Source of the DNA: Lineus longissimus
Lineage: Eukaryota; Nemertea; Pilidiophora; Heteronemertea; Lineidae
DNA length: 64,000 nt
Reading direction: 5' to 3'
Assembly: GCF_910592395.1 (NCBI RefSeq)
Contig: NC_088310.1
Coordinates: 4,285,501-4,349,500 of the forward strand
Shown: positions 13,401 to 25,700 of the stretch, piece after piece
How the letters are laid out: every line of letters starts with the position of its first letter
Position numbering within the stretch: position 1 is the stretch's first letter
Translations under genes and position numbers: made by a program
The notes under the pieces: generated by a model
Told to the model about the DNA's origin: nothing
Databases searched by the model: none
The model's input: only the letters and a program-made list of their open reading frames with translations

Positions 13401-14065
13401 AGATCCTATTGTATCATTCATTGAGAAATCCCTGTCTAGTGCCTCAATGCCTATATAGATGATGATGATTGTACCCACTTCTTCTTTTACAGGGAGAGGC
13501 CATAATATTTGCTCCAGCTCGTGGCTCAACATTCCAAAAGTTTGTTGATCTTGCGTCTGGTCTTTTCAAGATTGAGAAAGTGGAACAGTATGATGATGTG
13601 ATTTGGGAGAAGCATCTACAAGTAAGGAACCCTAGCCCATTTCGTAACCCTTGACTCGCAGAGTGGTACATAAATTGGCATCTATAAAGCACCGCTGATC
13701 CGCAGAGTAGGACATGCCCCTCTTTCCTTTTGACTTGATGTAAAATAAGTCGCTGTGCCCCATCATTTGTCCTGCTTTTACACTGTGGTTTGCATGGAGT
13801 GTGGATAGAAATCTAAATGTGATAGGTTGGCCATCATTGGACCTGCAAGTTGTGGTAAGAAGATACCTTTGTCCTATTTGAAGGCAATCGAATGTCCCCG
13901 AGGGATTTGTTTTCTGTTGACATGACAAATACTCTCTGTTAATTCCTGCTCTGTGAGATAACTACAGGTACATTTTTTCTCTCCTTACAGCTGTTGAAAA
14001 CTAGTGAGGATGTATATGATCCTGATATTCACTATCCAGTCATGTTGAAGATGAGCAAACCATGA
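10449..14065 (+). CDS. CAMKMT: Calmodulin-lysine N-methyltransferase
   Basis: Eleven exons: 10449-10535, 11009-11205, 11452-11513, 11686-11746, 11957-12011, 12140-12203, 12572-12632, 12839-12907, 13143-13206, 13493-13621 and 13991-14065. Phases agree throughout, giving 307 aa, close to the roughly 320 aa of vertebrate CAMKMT. The enzyme uses S-adenosylmethionine to trimethylate a lysine of calmodulin. Visible marks: a basic N-terminus, the family run [20 protein letters not shown] before the methyltransferase core, motif I ELGGGMTCLAG at 142-152, the acidic ribose-contact position ILTDGNE at 165-171, and the post-core motif DIVICADCLFF at 212-222, typical of the seven-beta-strand lysine methyltransferases that include SETD6-independent calmodulin and VCP enzymes. 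The start ATG lies in a short first exon; an in-frame alternative is not needed. A likely poly(A) signal AATAAA occurs near 14550. No defect is seen. Confidence 0.9.
13283..13416. repeat. Degenerate copy of the dispersed repeat in a CAMKMT intron
   Basis: It shares TCATTTCCATTCAGATT, ACCTCTCTAGTAATGAC and GGATGTCCTTCATAAAGAG with the other copies. Confidence 0.45.
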
Positions 14066-14610
14066 GAAAGTGTGGACCCCTGTTTCCCAATCTCAGGACC
14101 GGTTTACTTCTGTGTATCTGTTTTTCATGTTCACTGAAATAAGTCCGAGTAGAGGAACTGATATCTCAATCAAGCTAGCCTGCAAACTGTGAAATTTTCA
14201 TGAGCATTTACCGGTAATTGTCTTTATCATCGCATGTACAAGGTCTACCAATTCACGGAAATTATGCAGTAAATGTATTCACGTCTGATCTGCTCATCAT
14301 CTATTCATAATAAGTTTGCTCAAAAACAATCCATGGCTTGCATCACAAATGGACTCGTTATAAATTTTGTTGTTGGAAATGATGTCATTTTGTACCAAAA
14401 ATCTTCATCTATTGTAAAATATTTGATACTGATTACGTAAACCTATTTAACTCATTTTTTCAAAGCAAAGAAGACTATGTTTCAAGGAAGAAATACATTA
14501 TTTACATATTTATAGAAATCTGTGTTTATTTATATTATCACATTGCAAAAATAAATACGATAAATTTTACACAAAAAATGTACTGTTATTGTCTGTTGTT
14601 TGAGCAGTTG
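14066..14610 (+). terminator. CAMKMT 3' UTR and probable poly(A) site
   Basis: This is AT-rich sequence after the CAMKMT stop. An AATAAA hexamer near 14550 is followed by AT-rich DNA, and the minisatellite starts about 60 bp later. The cleavage site is inferred. Confidence 0.5.
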
Positions 14611-15706
14611 TGATGTGAAGGTTCTGTTTCAAGACAAGGTTGTGACACAGTTTTGGTATATGAAGTAATGTTGAGACACAGCTCCATTCAATAGAAGACC
14701 GATATGAAGATTCGCCTCAAGACAAGGTTGTGACACAGTTTTGGTATTGGAACTAATGTTGTGACACAGCTCCATTCAATAGAAGACCAATATGAAGATT
14801 CGCCTCAAGACAAGGTTGTGACACAGTTTTGGTATTGGAACTAATGTTGAGACACAGCTCCATTCAATAGAAGACCGATATGAAGATTCGCCTCAAGACA
14901 AGGTTGTGACACAGTTTTGGTATTGGAACTAATGTTGAGACACAGCTCCATTCAATAGAAGACCAATATGAAGATTCGCCTCAAGACAAGGTTGTGACAC
15001 AGTTTTGGTATTGGAACTAATGTTGTGACACAGCTCCATTCAATAGAAGACCAATATGAAGATTCGCCTCAAGACAAGGTTGTGACACAGTTTTGGCATA
15101 TGAACGAATGTTGAGACACAGCTCCATTCAATAGAAGACCAATATGTTGTTTCCTCCTCAAGACAAGGTTGTGACACAGTTTTGGTATATGAACTAATGT
15201 TGTGACACAGCTCCATTCAATAGAAGACCAATATGTTGTTTCCTCCTCAAGACAAGGTTGTGACACAGTTTTGGTATATGAACTAATGTTGTGACACAGC
15301 TCCATTCAATAGAAGACCAATATGTTGTTTCCTCCTCAAGACAAGGTTGTGACACAGTTTTGGTATATGAACTAATGTTGAGACACAGCTCCATTCAATA
15401 GAAGACCGATATGAAGATTCGCCTCAAGACAAGGTTGTGACACAGTTTTGGTATATGAACTAATGTTGAGACACAGCTCCATTCAATAGAAGACCGATAT
15501 GAAGATTCGCCTCAAGACAAGGTTGTGACACAGTTTTGGTATATGAACTAATGTTGAGACACAGCTCCATTCAATAGAAGACCAATATGAAGATTCGCCT
15601 CAAGACAAGGTTGTGACACAGTTTTGGTATATGAACTAATGTTGAGACACAGCTCCATTCAATAGAAGACCAATATGTTGTTTCCTCCTCAAGACAAGGT
15701 TGTGAT
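14611..15706 (+). repeat. 88-bp minisatellite, about 12.5 units
   Basis: The phrase CAAGGTTGTGACACAG recurs every 88 bp (14641, 14729, 14817, 14905, 14993, 15081 and onward to about 15697, counted at its TGTGAC). Each unit also holds a related phrase, GTTGAGACACAGCTCC or GTTGTGACACAGCTCC, so the unit is itself a diverged pair. Two end variants occur, GAAGATTCGCC and TTGTTTCCTCC, in blocks. As 88 is not a multiple of 3, open frames across the array are not repeated proteins. Confidence 0.95.
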
Positions 15707-16302
15707 GATGTTGCCACAAAAGAGAAGACTGAGAAGTTAGAACATGGTTGTGACAACCTAATGGTTACTCTAAGACATAGACTAGAAGATCGCAGGTCTG
15801 TCTGTTCTTATGTAGTTCTTATGTACAATATGGATGAAATGAATGAAGCAAAGCTGGGTGCCGGTATTCTGATCACATCATTTAATATTCTTTTAACAAA
15901 TCTTATCTATACAATTAGCACATTAAACTCTTCATCTTTGTCTGGCAACAATCTTTCAGGTTCTGAAAAAACACTTAAAAAGTATAGCGGCGTCTTAAAC
16001 ATGTCAAATCATTCAATCATAACTCCTGGTCTTTCCCTGGGGACATCTTCGTCACTTGCTGCATGAACAATCAGAATCACACAACGTCGAAAATAGAGAG
16101 GTTTCGAAGTGACGTTTATGCACAGACTATCCACGTAGCACGGGATTGTAAAAGCTGTGAAGACGGAAAGCTACCATCGCGTCTCTCTACCACTCATCTG
16201 GCCCCAGGCCAAGTTCTTCGGACGAATCGTATATTGTCATACCTTCGTCAGTACCTTGAAGGGTCACAACCACAGGCCCATATACTCAAAGGTCAACATC
16301 GT
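15707..16302. other. Spacer between minisatellite and the next gene
   Basis: No gene is recognised. This is probably the 3' UTR of the minus-strand gene that stops at 16303, but I found no clear poly(A) hexamer. Confidence 0.4.
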
Positions 16303-18961
16303 TCATTTCACTTTTGCGCTCCGCAGGACATTCCCAGGTGGATTGAAGTTGAACTTTTTCACCGCCAACGCTGCCTTGGCGACCTGCTTGAACTTCTTCC
16401 GCATCAGGCCTGTCAGCTTCTGCCTTTCCTCCTGAAGCCTTTCCAAGCCTTCTTTCGTGGACTTTTTCTTCCGTTTCTTGAAAACAGTCGTCAAGTCGTC
16501 TGCTTCTAGGTCCTCCTCTTCGCTCTCTTCGCTTTCTGTTGACGAGGTGTCCGACCCGTCCAAGACGCGCCGCTCGTACTCATCTAAAATCTGGCGGAGG
16601 TCAGAGGGCGACTGGATTCCCGTCCACATCCCAAGAGAGTCCACCCGGTTCGAATCCAACAGCTGTCGTCCGCGAAGAATCTCCGGCGTCTTCGTCAACG
16701 GAAACTTGTTAATCACACTCCGCGCCGATTCTATGACGAATTTATTCGGAGGTAACGAAGGGAGTGTCGCGTACGAGAACCTCTTCGAGCCCCGGCACTC
16801 CTCCTCTTCATCGGAGTCGGAATGCTCTACCTTGATCTCGGGCTGGTCAAACGATGCAAGAAATGCCTGTATTCTGAGTTTCAGGTCCTCGTTCCGGAGT
16901 TCTATTTGGAATTTTCTCAAATGGTTCAACAGAGGTGTCATGGCTCTGTCTTCAGCTATTTTGGAATTCGCGCGGCTGATGCTCCGAGAGAGAGACCTTG
17001 GCGAGCCAGTGTCCCGGCGCCTTCTTGGGGAACCCCGACTGGACCTGCGTCCTGACGACCGATCAAATTGTACACGAGGGGACCTTTGGCTAAATGGCGG
17101 GATAATTGGGAACATGCCCTTGCCCTTGCCCGGATTCGGTCTCGGGGTGTTTTGTGTTGAGAAGGAATAGAACTTCTGCATTGCCCTGGGAGATGCCCTG
17201 TAAAGATTGGGTATACTCCTAGCCCCCCATCGGCTGCTGCTCCGCGAGCTTGGTTGTCGTAAGATACCATCAGCGTCTCCCTGGGTGGCTGGTCGGGCGT
17301 CTCTGCAACCAAGTGAGAAGGTCGTTAGTTAGTTGCAGAGAATGGTTACAGAGAGAGAAACGCCGTTCAATCATCGATCAGCTTGTAGCAATCTACCCGC
17401 GACGAATGCAAAATAAGCTGTCGCTTTCGAAGAAGACGTCTCAATGCGAACTGCACTGTCTTGGCACATTCTAGTGCTAGTTGTGTCTTTGCAATGTTGA
17501 TGTGACAACCCACTCCAGGCCCTTGCTAGCACACGATAGACGCTGATTGGATATGTTTTACGCATATGTGAGCACAAATCAATCATGCACTCAGTCCAGC
17601 TGTCTCGTCAAGTGAAAGATGACAAATTAGATACAAGTTATTTCAACACTTTTTAATGGAATGAGTATGTTTAATACAGATTTTGATCACGAAGAAAACA
17701 TTCGGTACAGTTTCAGTACAACCCAGTCACTAATGACGGCAGAGAAATGAACGCTACCATGCGTTTAAGGGAGATAAACTATACAACGCGAAATAAACTT
17801 GTTTCGAATTGTGGAGACGACGTATTGTTTGAGGGAAAACGAAAACAGTTTTCAGTTGTGCTAACTTTGTCCTAGTTGTGACATTCTCCGTCGAGACTAA
17901 CTCATAGCGTGGATTCTTATATGAAATCGGCGCCTCAATTAAGTGGCATGCCTGATATGTCTGAATAACGTCTACTGGCCCTGCCATACCTTGTCGTGCT
18001 GGGCAGTTCCTCCTTCTGTGGCACGGTATGGATGGTCATTCTCCTGACCTTGGGCGGCTCCAGCGCCATCCCGGTCTGGATCTCCAACGCAACCATCTTG
18101 GCCGCGCTTTCCTGCTCCTCACGCCGGTGCTTCTCAGCCAGAAGGTCGAGGTTCGAGAGCTCCTTAATCAGGCGGGTCTGTGAGTGCAGATCCAGAGACT
18201 GGGCCCTGGTGCACCTCCGAATCGAGCTGATTGACTCCGGATTGTCATGGACAACGATAACTTTGTCCTTTTCGTCTGCGACCACGTAATGCGGATAGTC
18301 CATTTTGACTGAGACACGGCGTGACTGTCGTCTGCCCACGGACGCTTTTCTGTCTCTTTTCTCAAGATCTTCGGTCACCTGAAAAAGCCAGCCACAGCCT
18401 ACATTATATAGCAAAAGGATGGGTAAATGAATGAATAAATGAATTGATAAAGTATTCATTCAAGATAGAAACACCACGGCTCGAATTCGGGACGAGAGCG
18501 ACACCTATCCCTCAGCTGCTGCAGTGACTGTAGATGGTCTCATGCTTGTAACATATCCTGGACCAAGGTTCAATCAGAACAGAAACTTTCCTTCAAGCGA
18601 AAATGTGGGCGATTTTTATCAATTCTCTGTAAACGTGAAGACGAAGAAGAAGATAAAGAAGACGATGACGCAACCACCTCACCTCCTTCATCTGTTCTTC
18701 CTGTCTCAGCCGACACTCCTCCCTTCGCCTCTCAAGCGTCTGCATCTTTCGTTCCATCGACCTGAAGTCTTTCGACATGATGGAATCCGTGATGTGTCTA
18801 GCTATGCCTATTTGGCGCTCCTTCTTCAGTAGGCGTATCTCTGCTACCCGGTTCTTCTGGTCGGCGGTGGACTTGCACAGGAGGGTCATGTCGGACTTGA
18901 TTGCGCCTGGTTCAGGCTTGGGGAACATAGGCTCATCCCCTTCTTCTTCTGAGGACGACAT
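16303..18961 (-). CDS. Unrecognised charged, partly coiled-coil protein, 555 aa
   Basis: Three exons on the minus strand: 18961-18683, 18378-17990 and 17302-16303. The phases are 0 then 2 and fit exactly, giving 555 aa. I do not recognise the family. The N-terminus is acidic (MSSSEEEGDEPMFPKP) and is followed by a Lys/Arg/Glu-rich helix, probably a coiled coil, at about residues 40-110 (for example ERKMQTLERRREECRLRQEE). The middle has basic RRxS motifs (GRRQSRRVSVK) and another helical stretch, LIKELSNLDLLAEKHRREE. The third exon is Arg/Ser-rich, then has a folded-looking segment (KFVIESARSVINKFPLTKTP; SPSDLRQILDEYERRVL), an acidic Ser/Glu run and a basic C-terminus (FKKRKKKSTKEG). Inference: an intracellular scaffold or regulated nuclear/cytoskeletal protein, perhaps phosphorylated at the RRxS sites. 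An upstream in-frame ATG at 19018 is possible, but the 18961 start fits better. Codon use and splice sites support a real gene. Confidence 0.75.
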
Positions 18962-19574
18962 TTTGCTTGATATTTGGACGCTCGCCGACTTTAAGAGATA
19001 CCTTAATTGCAAAACCAAGAATTAATATAGATATCTAATCTAGTAGAGAGGTTTAGAGATGCAATGGATTACCCCAAGACGTACGAAACTCAAACTACCC
19101 TCTGCCAGAGTCTTGAAGACCTCTGCATGTGCTTAGTGAATATCAATGCGTCCAATGGCAAAGGGTGAAATGTTATTCTTTTTTCTTTTATAGCACAACC
19201 TTGCAGAGTTCTGTTGTCCATAAATTTATGAAAACTTTTCACTAATAGTAATACTACGGGTCGGTTTTGAGCTACGATTAAATGGAATAGGAATTTAATG
19301 GATGTTGTTCCAAGAGTTTAGCTACTGTTTGAGTTTCGTACACAAGATTTCATGGGAGTTTTTTTGTACCATGCAGGTAAAATATCCCCTCAAATAATAT
19401 CAATATGATATTAACAGATTAAATTTATATGCCATGTTGATATCATACGTCTGGCCAGCGGTACCCATAGCAACCTATGTCCGCACGGCGAATTTTTGTC
19501 CTAAAGACCAAGTCCCTGCGCTTGAATGGTCGCTCCTCTTTACCAAATACATATTGTGTCTTTGGGTGTTTTTG

Positions 19575-19656
19575 GCTAATCCAACATGCTGCAGCTAATC
19601 CAAAGCATGATGCGGCTAATCCAAAGCATGATGCAGCTGATCCGAGGGATGACGCG
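19575..19656 (+). repeat. Short 21-bp tandem repeat, about 4 units
   Basis: The unit is GCTAATCCAAAGCATGATGC plus one variable base; the first and last units are diverged. Because 21 is a multiple of 3, an open frame through it reads as repeated NPKHDAA, but nothing else supports coding. Confidence 0.8.
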
Positions 19657-20412
19657 ACAGTACAGTATGGCCGGTTCAGGTCCGATTTATCAGCAAATAC
19701 CTATACTAAAGTCATCGGTGCAACTAAAGGCTCGTGGTGTGCGGCATTGAGCGCTCATGGTCTAGTTCTGTGACAAAAAATCTTTCGACGAACGCCGGTT
19801 GACATTATCAGAGATAGAATAATCGATGTCCTTGATCTCACGGTTGTGGAAAATTATGACAGATGAAAATGGAGATGTGTTCAAAAAATTGATACCAGGT
19901 GGGAAGATAATGAACAAAATGCTATGAGTGAATACGTGTCGTATTCCTCTTGTTCTTATCCAGCCCACATCCCTACGAAACGATTCAGAAATGCCAGGTC
20001 TTACCTTCTAATGCGTCTTTCCCTTCCTAATTCCACTCAGCATACTTCATAGATCTGGGATAAACACGAAATAGCACAAACTGTTCCCAACTGTTGAGAC
20101 TAAAGACAAACGAATAGGGTCCACATCCTGCCCTGGGGGTAACTGGGAAACACTTGATAAAATATGAAGGATAGCGACCCTTATACAAAGCCATGGGAAA
20201 TTATAGGATTAGTGATCATTTAGGGGGAAATTGTAAAATATTTTGATATATAAAGTAGGTCCATGCAAGTCATATTAAAGGTTGCACAACATAAATAAAC
20301 AAGCGTTTTGTTACAATAAAAGACCTCAGTTATTGATATGCTGTTATTATTAAATCGTTGCACCTGTCCGTTGCTACGCTTATTTGGCAGAGGAAAGCAA
20401 TGCAATCACAGA

Positions 20413-20632
20413 AGTTGGGACATATCTAATGTGGTTGTGACATACTTCCAGACCTCTTGTGGCAAATCTTTGGCAGTTGAGACACATCTCTTGAGGTTTC
20501 AACATGTCGGCAGAGATTGTGACAAATGTTGCATGGTTGTGCCAAGGATGTGACATGCCTCTCAGGGTTGTGGCATGTCTGCCGAGGATGAGACATATCT
20601 CCCGAGGTTGTGACATATGCTCTCACGTGCTT
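20413..20632 (+). repeat. Degenerate tandem array of a ~20-bp unit
   Basis: About eleven diverged units resemble GTTGTGACATATCTCCCGAG (for example GTTGGGACATATCTAATGTG, GTTGAGACACATCTCTTGAG, GATGAGACATATCTCCCGAG). The words GTTGTGACA and GTTGAGACACA are also the core of the 88-bp minisatellite. Confidence 0.75.
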
Positions 20633-21142
20633 CTGAACTGACTTAAGTTTCAGTTGAAATTGGATTCTCCACAGGGCGTCTTTTTCTCACTCTTCCTGCT
20701 GCTTATCATAATTTTGGATGTTTTGATCTCTTCATTTTCAATTCCCATGGATGTATGGATGTAATCCAATTAGGGGAAAATGAGTGCGTTTTGACTCCTC
20801 CAGCTGGTTATCAAAATTACCATAATTTCCTTGATTGCACTGCAGACACATCCTTTGAGGTCATGAACTTGAATGGAACTAAACACAAAACTACTAAACA
20901 TAATAAAACTGAAATATTGCACAGTTTATTCACAGTTGTCATGCTTGTTCATAATCTCATACATCTCATTAAACTGGATCACAACATGGATGACAAAATA
21001 GATCAAGACTTTTTGCACACATCAATCCAAAGAAAATACATCATACATTATGCTTCAACAGTCTTTGCAACACTAGAGGATTGCAATGCAGGAAGAGGGT
21101 CCAGTGCCGTCTACGTGAAAACTGATATTTGACAACTATGTA

Positions 21143-21211
21143 CAGTAGGACACCTCTCCGAGGACAGCATTTGTCAATCCTGAGGGTGTCCTTAATAGGG
21201 GAGGTTCTAAT
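21143..21211 (+). repeat. Degenerate copy of the dispersed repeat
   Basis: It reads TACAGTAGGACACCTCTCCG, then GGACAGCATTTGTCAATCC and GAGGGTGTCCTTAATAGGGG, matching the 2488 and 62271 copies. Confidence 0.6.
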
Positions 21212-21984
21212 TACTTTAGGTTTGGTGTTAATAAATCAAAGGTTGACAGTGTGAAAAGGATAGCGTGAAGTACTGGCTGTTTTAATGCTTTTTCCATTAG
21301 CTTCTTTATGGTTTTTGCTCCGTCTCTCGAAAAGATCTGTGAACGGACAGCATTCCCTAATAGGGACACCCTTAAATCTGGCATCAGTTGTTTCAAATAA
21401 CCTTTATAAAGAACATACACAAAACAAACGAAACAATACATAAGTTAAATTTGGCACAAACTGACATCACTGAAAACAGAATAACTTTTAATGGTATATA
21501 TGGTACTAAAAAGAAAAAGTTTTGAAGTGGGGTGTGGAGTATATTTTTTCATTAAAAAACTTTTTCCCTCTTGGAAGAACAAATCGATATACATGTACAG
21601 CAGCTCAGTCTATACAAAAAAATATGGTCTCTGGGGAATGAAAATGTAACTGAAACTCAAGTCGGTGATTCAGTATGATGCAAATTTTCTAAAATCGGAA
21701 GCCTTCACAGTGACAACAATTATATTCACTGTATTCAAGATACTTTGTTGAAGTTCCTTATTCTCTTGGCAGTAAATGGCATTTGCAGAATACTTGATAT
21801 TGCTTCTGCAAATCGCGATTGTCCAAGCTCCAGTCACTGGTATTAACTTACAAGGAATAAACATGTACATCATGACTAAACAACAAATGTACAAAGGAAG
21901 ACCAAAGGCATCACAACAAGAGATATTTTCAGAAAAAACACTATGAAAAAATTATCCTATGCCTACATGTACAGCCGAACTATG

Positions 21985-22012
21985 AGTACCAGTACCAGTA
22001 CCAGTACCAGTA
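21985..22012. repeat. (AGTACC)n microsatellite
   Basis: About four and a half perfect copies of AGTACC. Confidence 0.9.
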
Positions 22013-22766
22013 TAAACTTACTGGTACCAGGAATATATATCATGACTAAACAACAGAAGTACGAAGAAAGACCCAACACATCATCACAAAGAAGAAAGTG
22101 TGCTCAAATCACCAGGTAAGTAAGAAAAAACTCTATGTCTACAGTTCCAAAAACTGCTGGAATCATCAGGAATGCTGGTCAACTATTTCTATCGTTTATG
22201 GTATTCAGGAATTCATAGAAGTACATATCTATAAAATTTATCTTTACAAGAATATAATCAGGTAATCTAGAATTGTTTTATCACACAAAAATACGCGTCA
22301 CTTCAAATTTAAATTCACTTCTCAGGAGAAAAAACATGACAATGAACAGTTTATTTTGGTCCGAAGAATAAGGAATTTATGCACATTTATAATTGAAGAG
22401 AGCCACAAAAATACCCTAGACAATATTTTAAAAATTGGCTACAACTATATGGCCAAATGGACGGCACAACATTAAATTTTCATACGCAAAGCCAGTTTGC
22501 CACACTGTTCACATGTAAAATTCGATGCATTCAAATCGTAACACCATTGGTGTCATATCCTTGCTCAAAGTGCACTGTCTCCAGCAAAAGATGGATAAAT
22601 AAGTATCTTTTTGGCTATGCTTTGAATGTGTCAATGTTTTGAAAATCTGTATGTGGAAACTTTGAATTTGACAAATTGGTAGTGCAGTGTGAGGTCTTGA
22701 ATCTGTTACTCATAATCATCTACACTACATGTACCAAAGTCAGTTTAGCGTTAAGAATGACCATCG

Positions 22767-25700
22767 CTAAAGCTTAGATTTTGGGGCCGCCATCTCTGAG
22801 TCAGGGTAGTAAGCCCATGGTGTTTTTGTTGAGGGGACTCCAGCAATTGGGGCATGCACGCAGCACTCATTCGTCTGGAATGCATTGACGACTTCCAGGG
22901 CATGCACTGTGGTCTCCTTGCACATTTGGATGAACTGAAGGAGAGAATGATATGAACATAAGGGTTTTGGCTCTAGGCCCTCGACTCGACATGTAATATA
23001 CACTCCACATGAAATGAATTACACTTGTTGCTCCACAACAAAAATCTGCAGTTATCAGAAAATCTACTGTGATTCGTTTAAGGAAACTTATAAATAATGG
23101 AACCCCGTCATTTACCTTGTTTCGCACATCTTTGGCCATCTGCCCAGTGATGTAGCCATTCTCCAGGAACCAGGCACTGTCTTTGTTCATGATGTCCATG
23201 GCAAACAGCTTGAGGAACTGGAGGAAATAAAGAGTTTGACAAATCAGAACCTGTTTAGGTGATCACAAGGAAAAGGTCCTACCAGTCCTACCAAGAGATG
23301 CACTCCACCACCTTTGTGGACGTAAGTCTGGTACCCAAACCACCTAGCAGGCTGTGAGTGTAACTGGTCCTCACGACTCAATTTTGAGGTACAGTGATCA
23401 TGATCTCTGCTTCAGACAAGAAGCCAAACTGAGCAATTACTTTGATACATGAGACTGGTACTAGACATATCATGTTTAATCCTCACCTTCAGTAGGATAC
23501 TTTTGTGTTCAGCATTGGGACATTTCCGTACATTCTTGGAGAACTGCTCAAGAGTTACTGAAACAGAAGAAATAACAATGGTCAAATAGACACATCTTTA
23601 TCATTTAAAGCCAGGAAACATTTCTAATGACCACAAGCATATCTAACTCATTTTGCCATTAACTGAATTTCCAGAGAAACTTCTATTGATGAGTTACATG
23701 TAACAGTGGTGATCATGAGACACCAGGATTTACCAGATACAGAAAGTTATAGAGTCTTGGTAATGTATGATGTTTATCCTCGCAGACAAGGGTCTGTTGC
23801 ATTAACTTTGCCTGCTCACAGAGTGAAAGGCCCTGAACTTACTGAAACACAGGATACGCTGTGTCAAGTACTAGTTTATTTCATATTCAATCACAAACAG
23901 CATTAACCTTACCTCTCTGTATATGGCTCCAAGCTAACGTTATGATGTGGTCGAGGCAGGAATTCCAAGCAGAAAATGGCGGTTCCCCGTCACTTTTGAC
24001 TTTCTTGAGTAATCTGGCAGCAAGAGTCCTAAGAAGTTTGTCCTCTTTGAAGCACATGGCTTTGTAGACGAATGAAACTGTGTTGGCAGCTTTGGTGTTG
24101 ATTGCGAATTTGCTGCAGAGGAAAAGAGATATGGAAATGTATGCGTAAAGATATGAGAATTATAATGTAATATCACAGCGTCTGCTAGAATACAGGCTAT
24201 AAAAGTAGAGAGACACAATCATTTATAAATTGTTCAGTCTGACAGATTTTTAATTTTTGAATATTTTTGAGGCCTTCTTGAAAACTGGATGCTGCGAAAT
24301 TTGTCCAAACTCAGATGATGAGACTGACCTGGTTTTTAAAGCAGCAAGAGTATTAGCTGTGTACAGGGTCAAGAGCCCTCTGACCTTGCTCCCCTCAAAC
24401 TGAAGGCTATACTGTGCAAGGAGTTCCTTCACCACCTGCTGTAACATCACCATGTTGTCCCCTTCAAAAGTAACAAAGACATCACAGTCCCTCCTGAGGC
24501 TTGCGATTCGATTCTCTTCCATGTACCCCTGAAATGAAATGGTAAAGCGCAAAATGTATGTAATCCTAGCATTATCCAATTTACTTTGGAATCAAACTTC
24601 AAAAGATGAGACAGGACTACACGTCTGCAGCAACGAATAGTAATAAGTTGTTGTCATTGTCTTATTCTGTATTGATACAAACTTGCAACCTTAGCACTTG
24701 CCTTGTCACCTAGGTTACTGATGAAACCTCTTCCCCTTACTTTTCCTTCTTATCAAAATGCCTCCATCTGATCTATACATGTATTTAACACCAACAAAGA
24801 CAAAGAAAGTTTTTACAGATTTACAAAAGAAACTTTTTCCTCACCATTCCCCCTGTGCATTCCCGGCATGCCTGCAGAGCATGCACAGCCTCCCAGGTGC
24901 AATATGCCTTCAAACCAGATGCCAGGGCTTGTAGAGCTCGGTCCTCAACAATCGGTCTGTGATTAGTGACGTCTTCATCGAGGATGGAACCAGCATACCT
25001 CGAGGCGTACGTGAGGGCGAGTGAACTAGCTAGGTAGGGCATCAGTCTCATCTGGTGAGTCTGGTACTCCATGATGAGCACTTCCTTGTCAGGAGCAGGG
25101 CCAAACTGCCTCCTCCTGAAAACATTGAATTCACTTCAATGAGTGCTCATGGTGTGGCACTTTTGTTTTGGGCCTATCAGAGTTATTTGGTCAAGGAGCT
25201 CCATCTCAGCCAGAGAAAAGAATCTATGATGAGCAACTTTTGTTTGTCACCTCTCCCAGAATAGTATCAAGGAATATCAGTCTTGCACCCTGTTCAAGGC
25301 AGTGAAAAGACTTGCACAAGGCCATAAGTGATGAATACATGCTGGGTAACAGACCCACAATGACTGCACTGTGACACCTGAACACATGTCAAGGCCAGAA
25401 ACTGCCAAACAGTCTACATTGATAAGAGGCAACCGAGTTTCTATATTCAGTAAATATCGGGTTAAATCGCTGACAGGTCAAATCAACAAACGATACTTCA
25501 TGGAACTGTTCTTGACCTTGTTCCAGATACATTATGATATGCCAGGGGTCAGGGAAGACAGGACGATCCAAATATTGCGTATGTAGGTCTTGCGAACCTT
25601 AGTTCTATCAATTTTATGTAAACATTTTTTTTGTCAATTAAGTCATGCCTAAATGCCTATAATTGTCTAAGACCATTAAAGCATTTTAAAAGAAAAAAGC

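Larger units (their letters stand above)
19022..22766. other. Intergenic stretch with small repeats
   Basis: No gene is recognised. It carries a 21-bp repeat (19575-19656), a degenerate 20-bp array (20413-20632), a dispersed-repeat relic (21143-21211) and a hexanucleotide microsatellite (21985-22012). The part next to 22766 should be the 3' UTR of the acyl-CoA oxidase gene. Confidence 0.55.

Noticed and set aside
14611-15706. Regular array considered as CRISPR
   Set aside because: Units are continuous 88-bp tandem copies without unique spacers, in animal DNA.
15069-15756. Minus-strand open frames through the 88-bp array reading like repeated Cys/His peptides
   Set aside because: The period is not a multiple of 3, so the frames change from unit to unit; they are by-products of the repeat.
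16457-17170. 237-codon plus-strand frame
   Set aside because: It is antisense to the third exon of the 555-aa gene, has no splice-consistent partner and reads as a Ser/Arg-rich shadow.
19477-19773. 98-codon frame with NPKHDAA repeats
   Set aside because: It is explained by a 21-bp tandem repeat; no conserved sequence, and no splice or upstream support.
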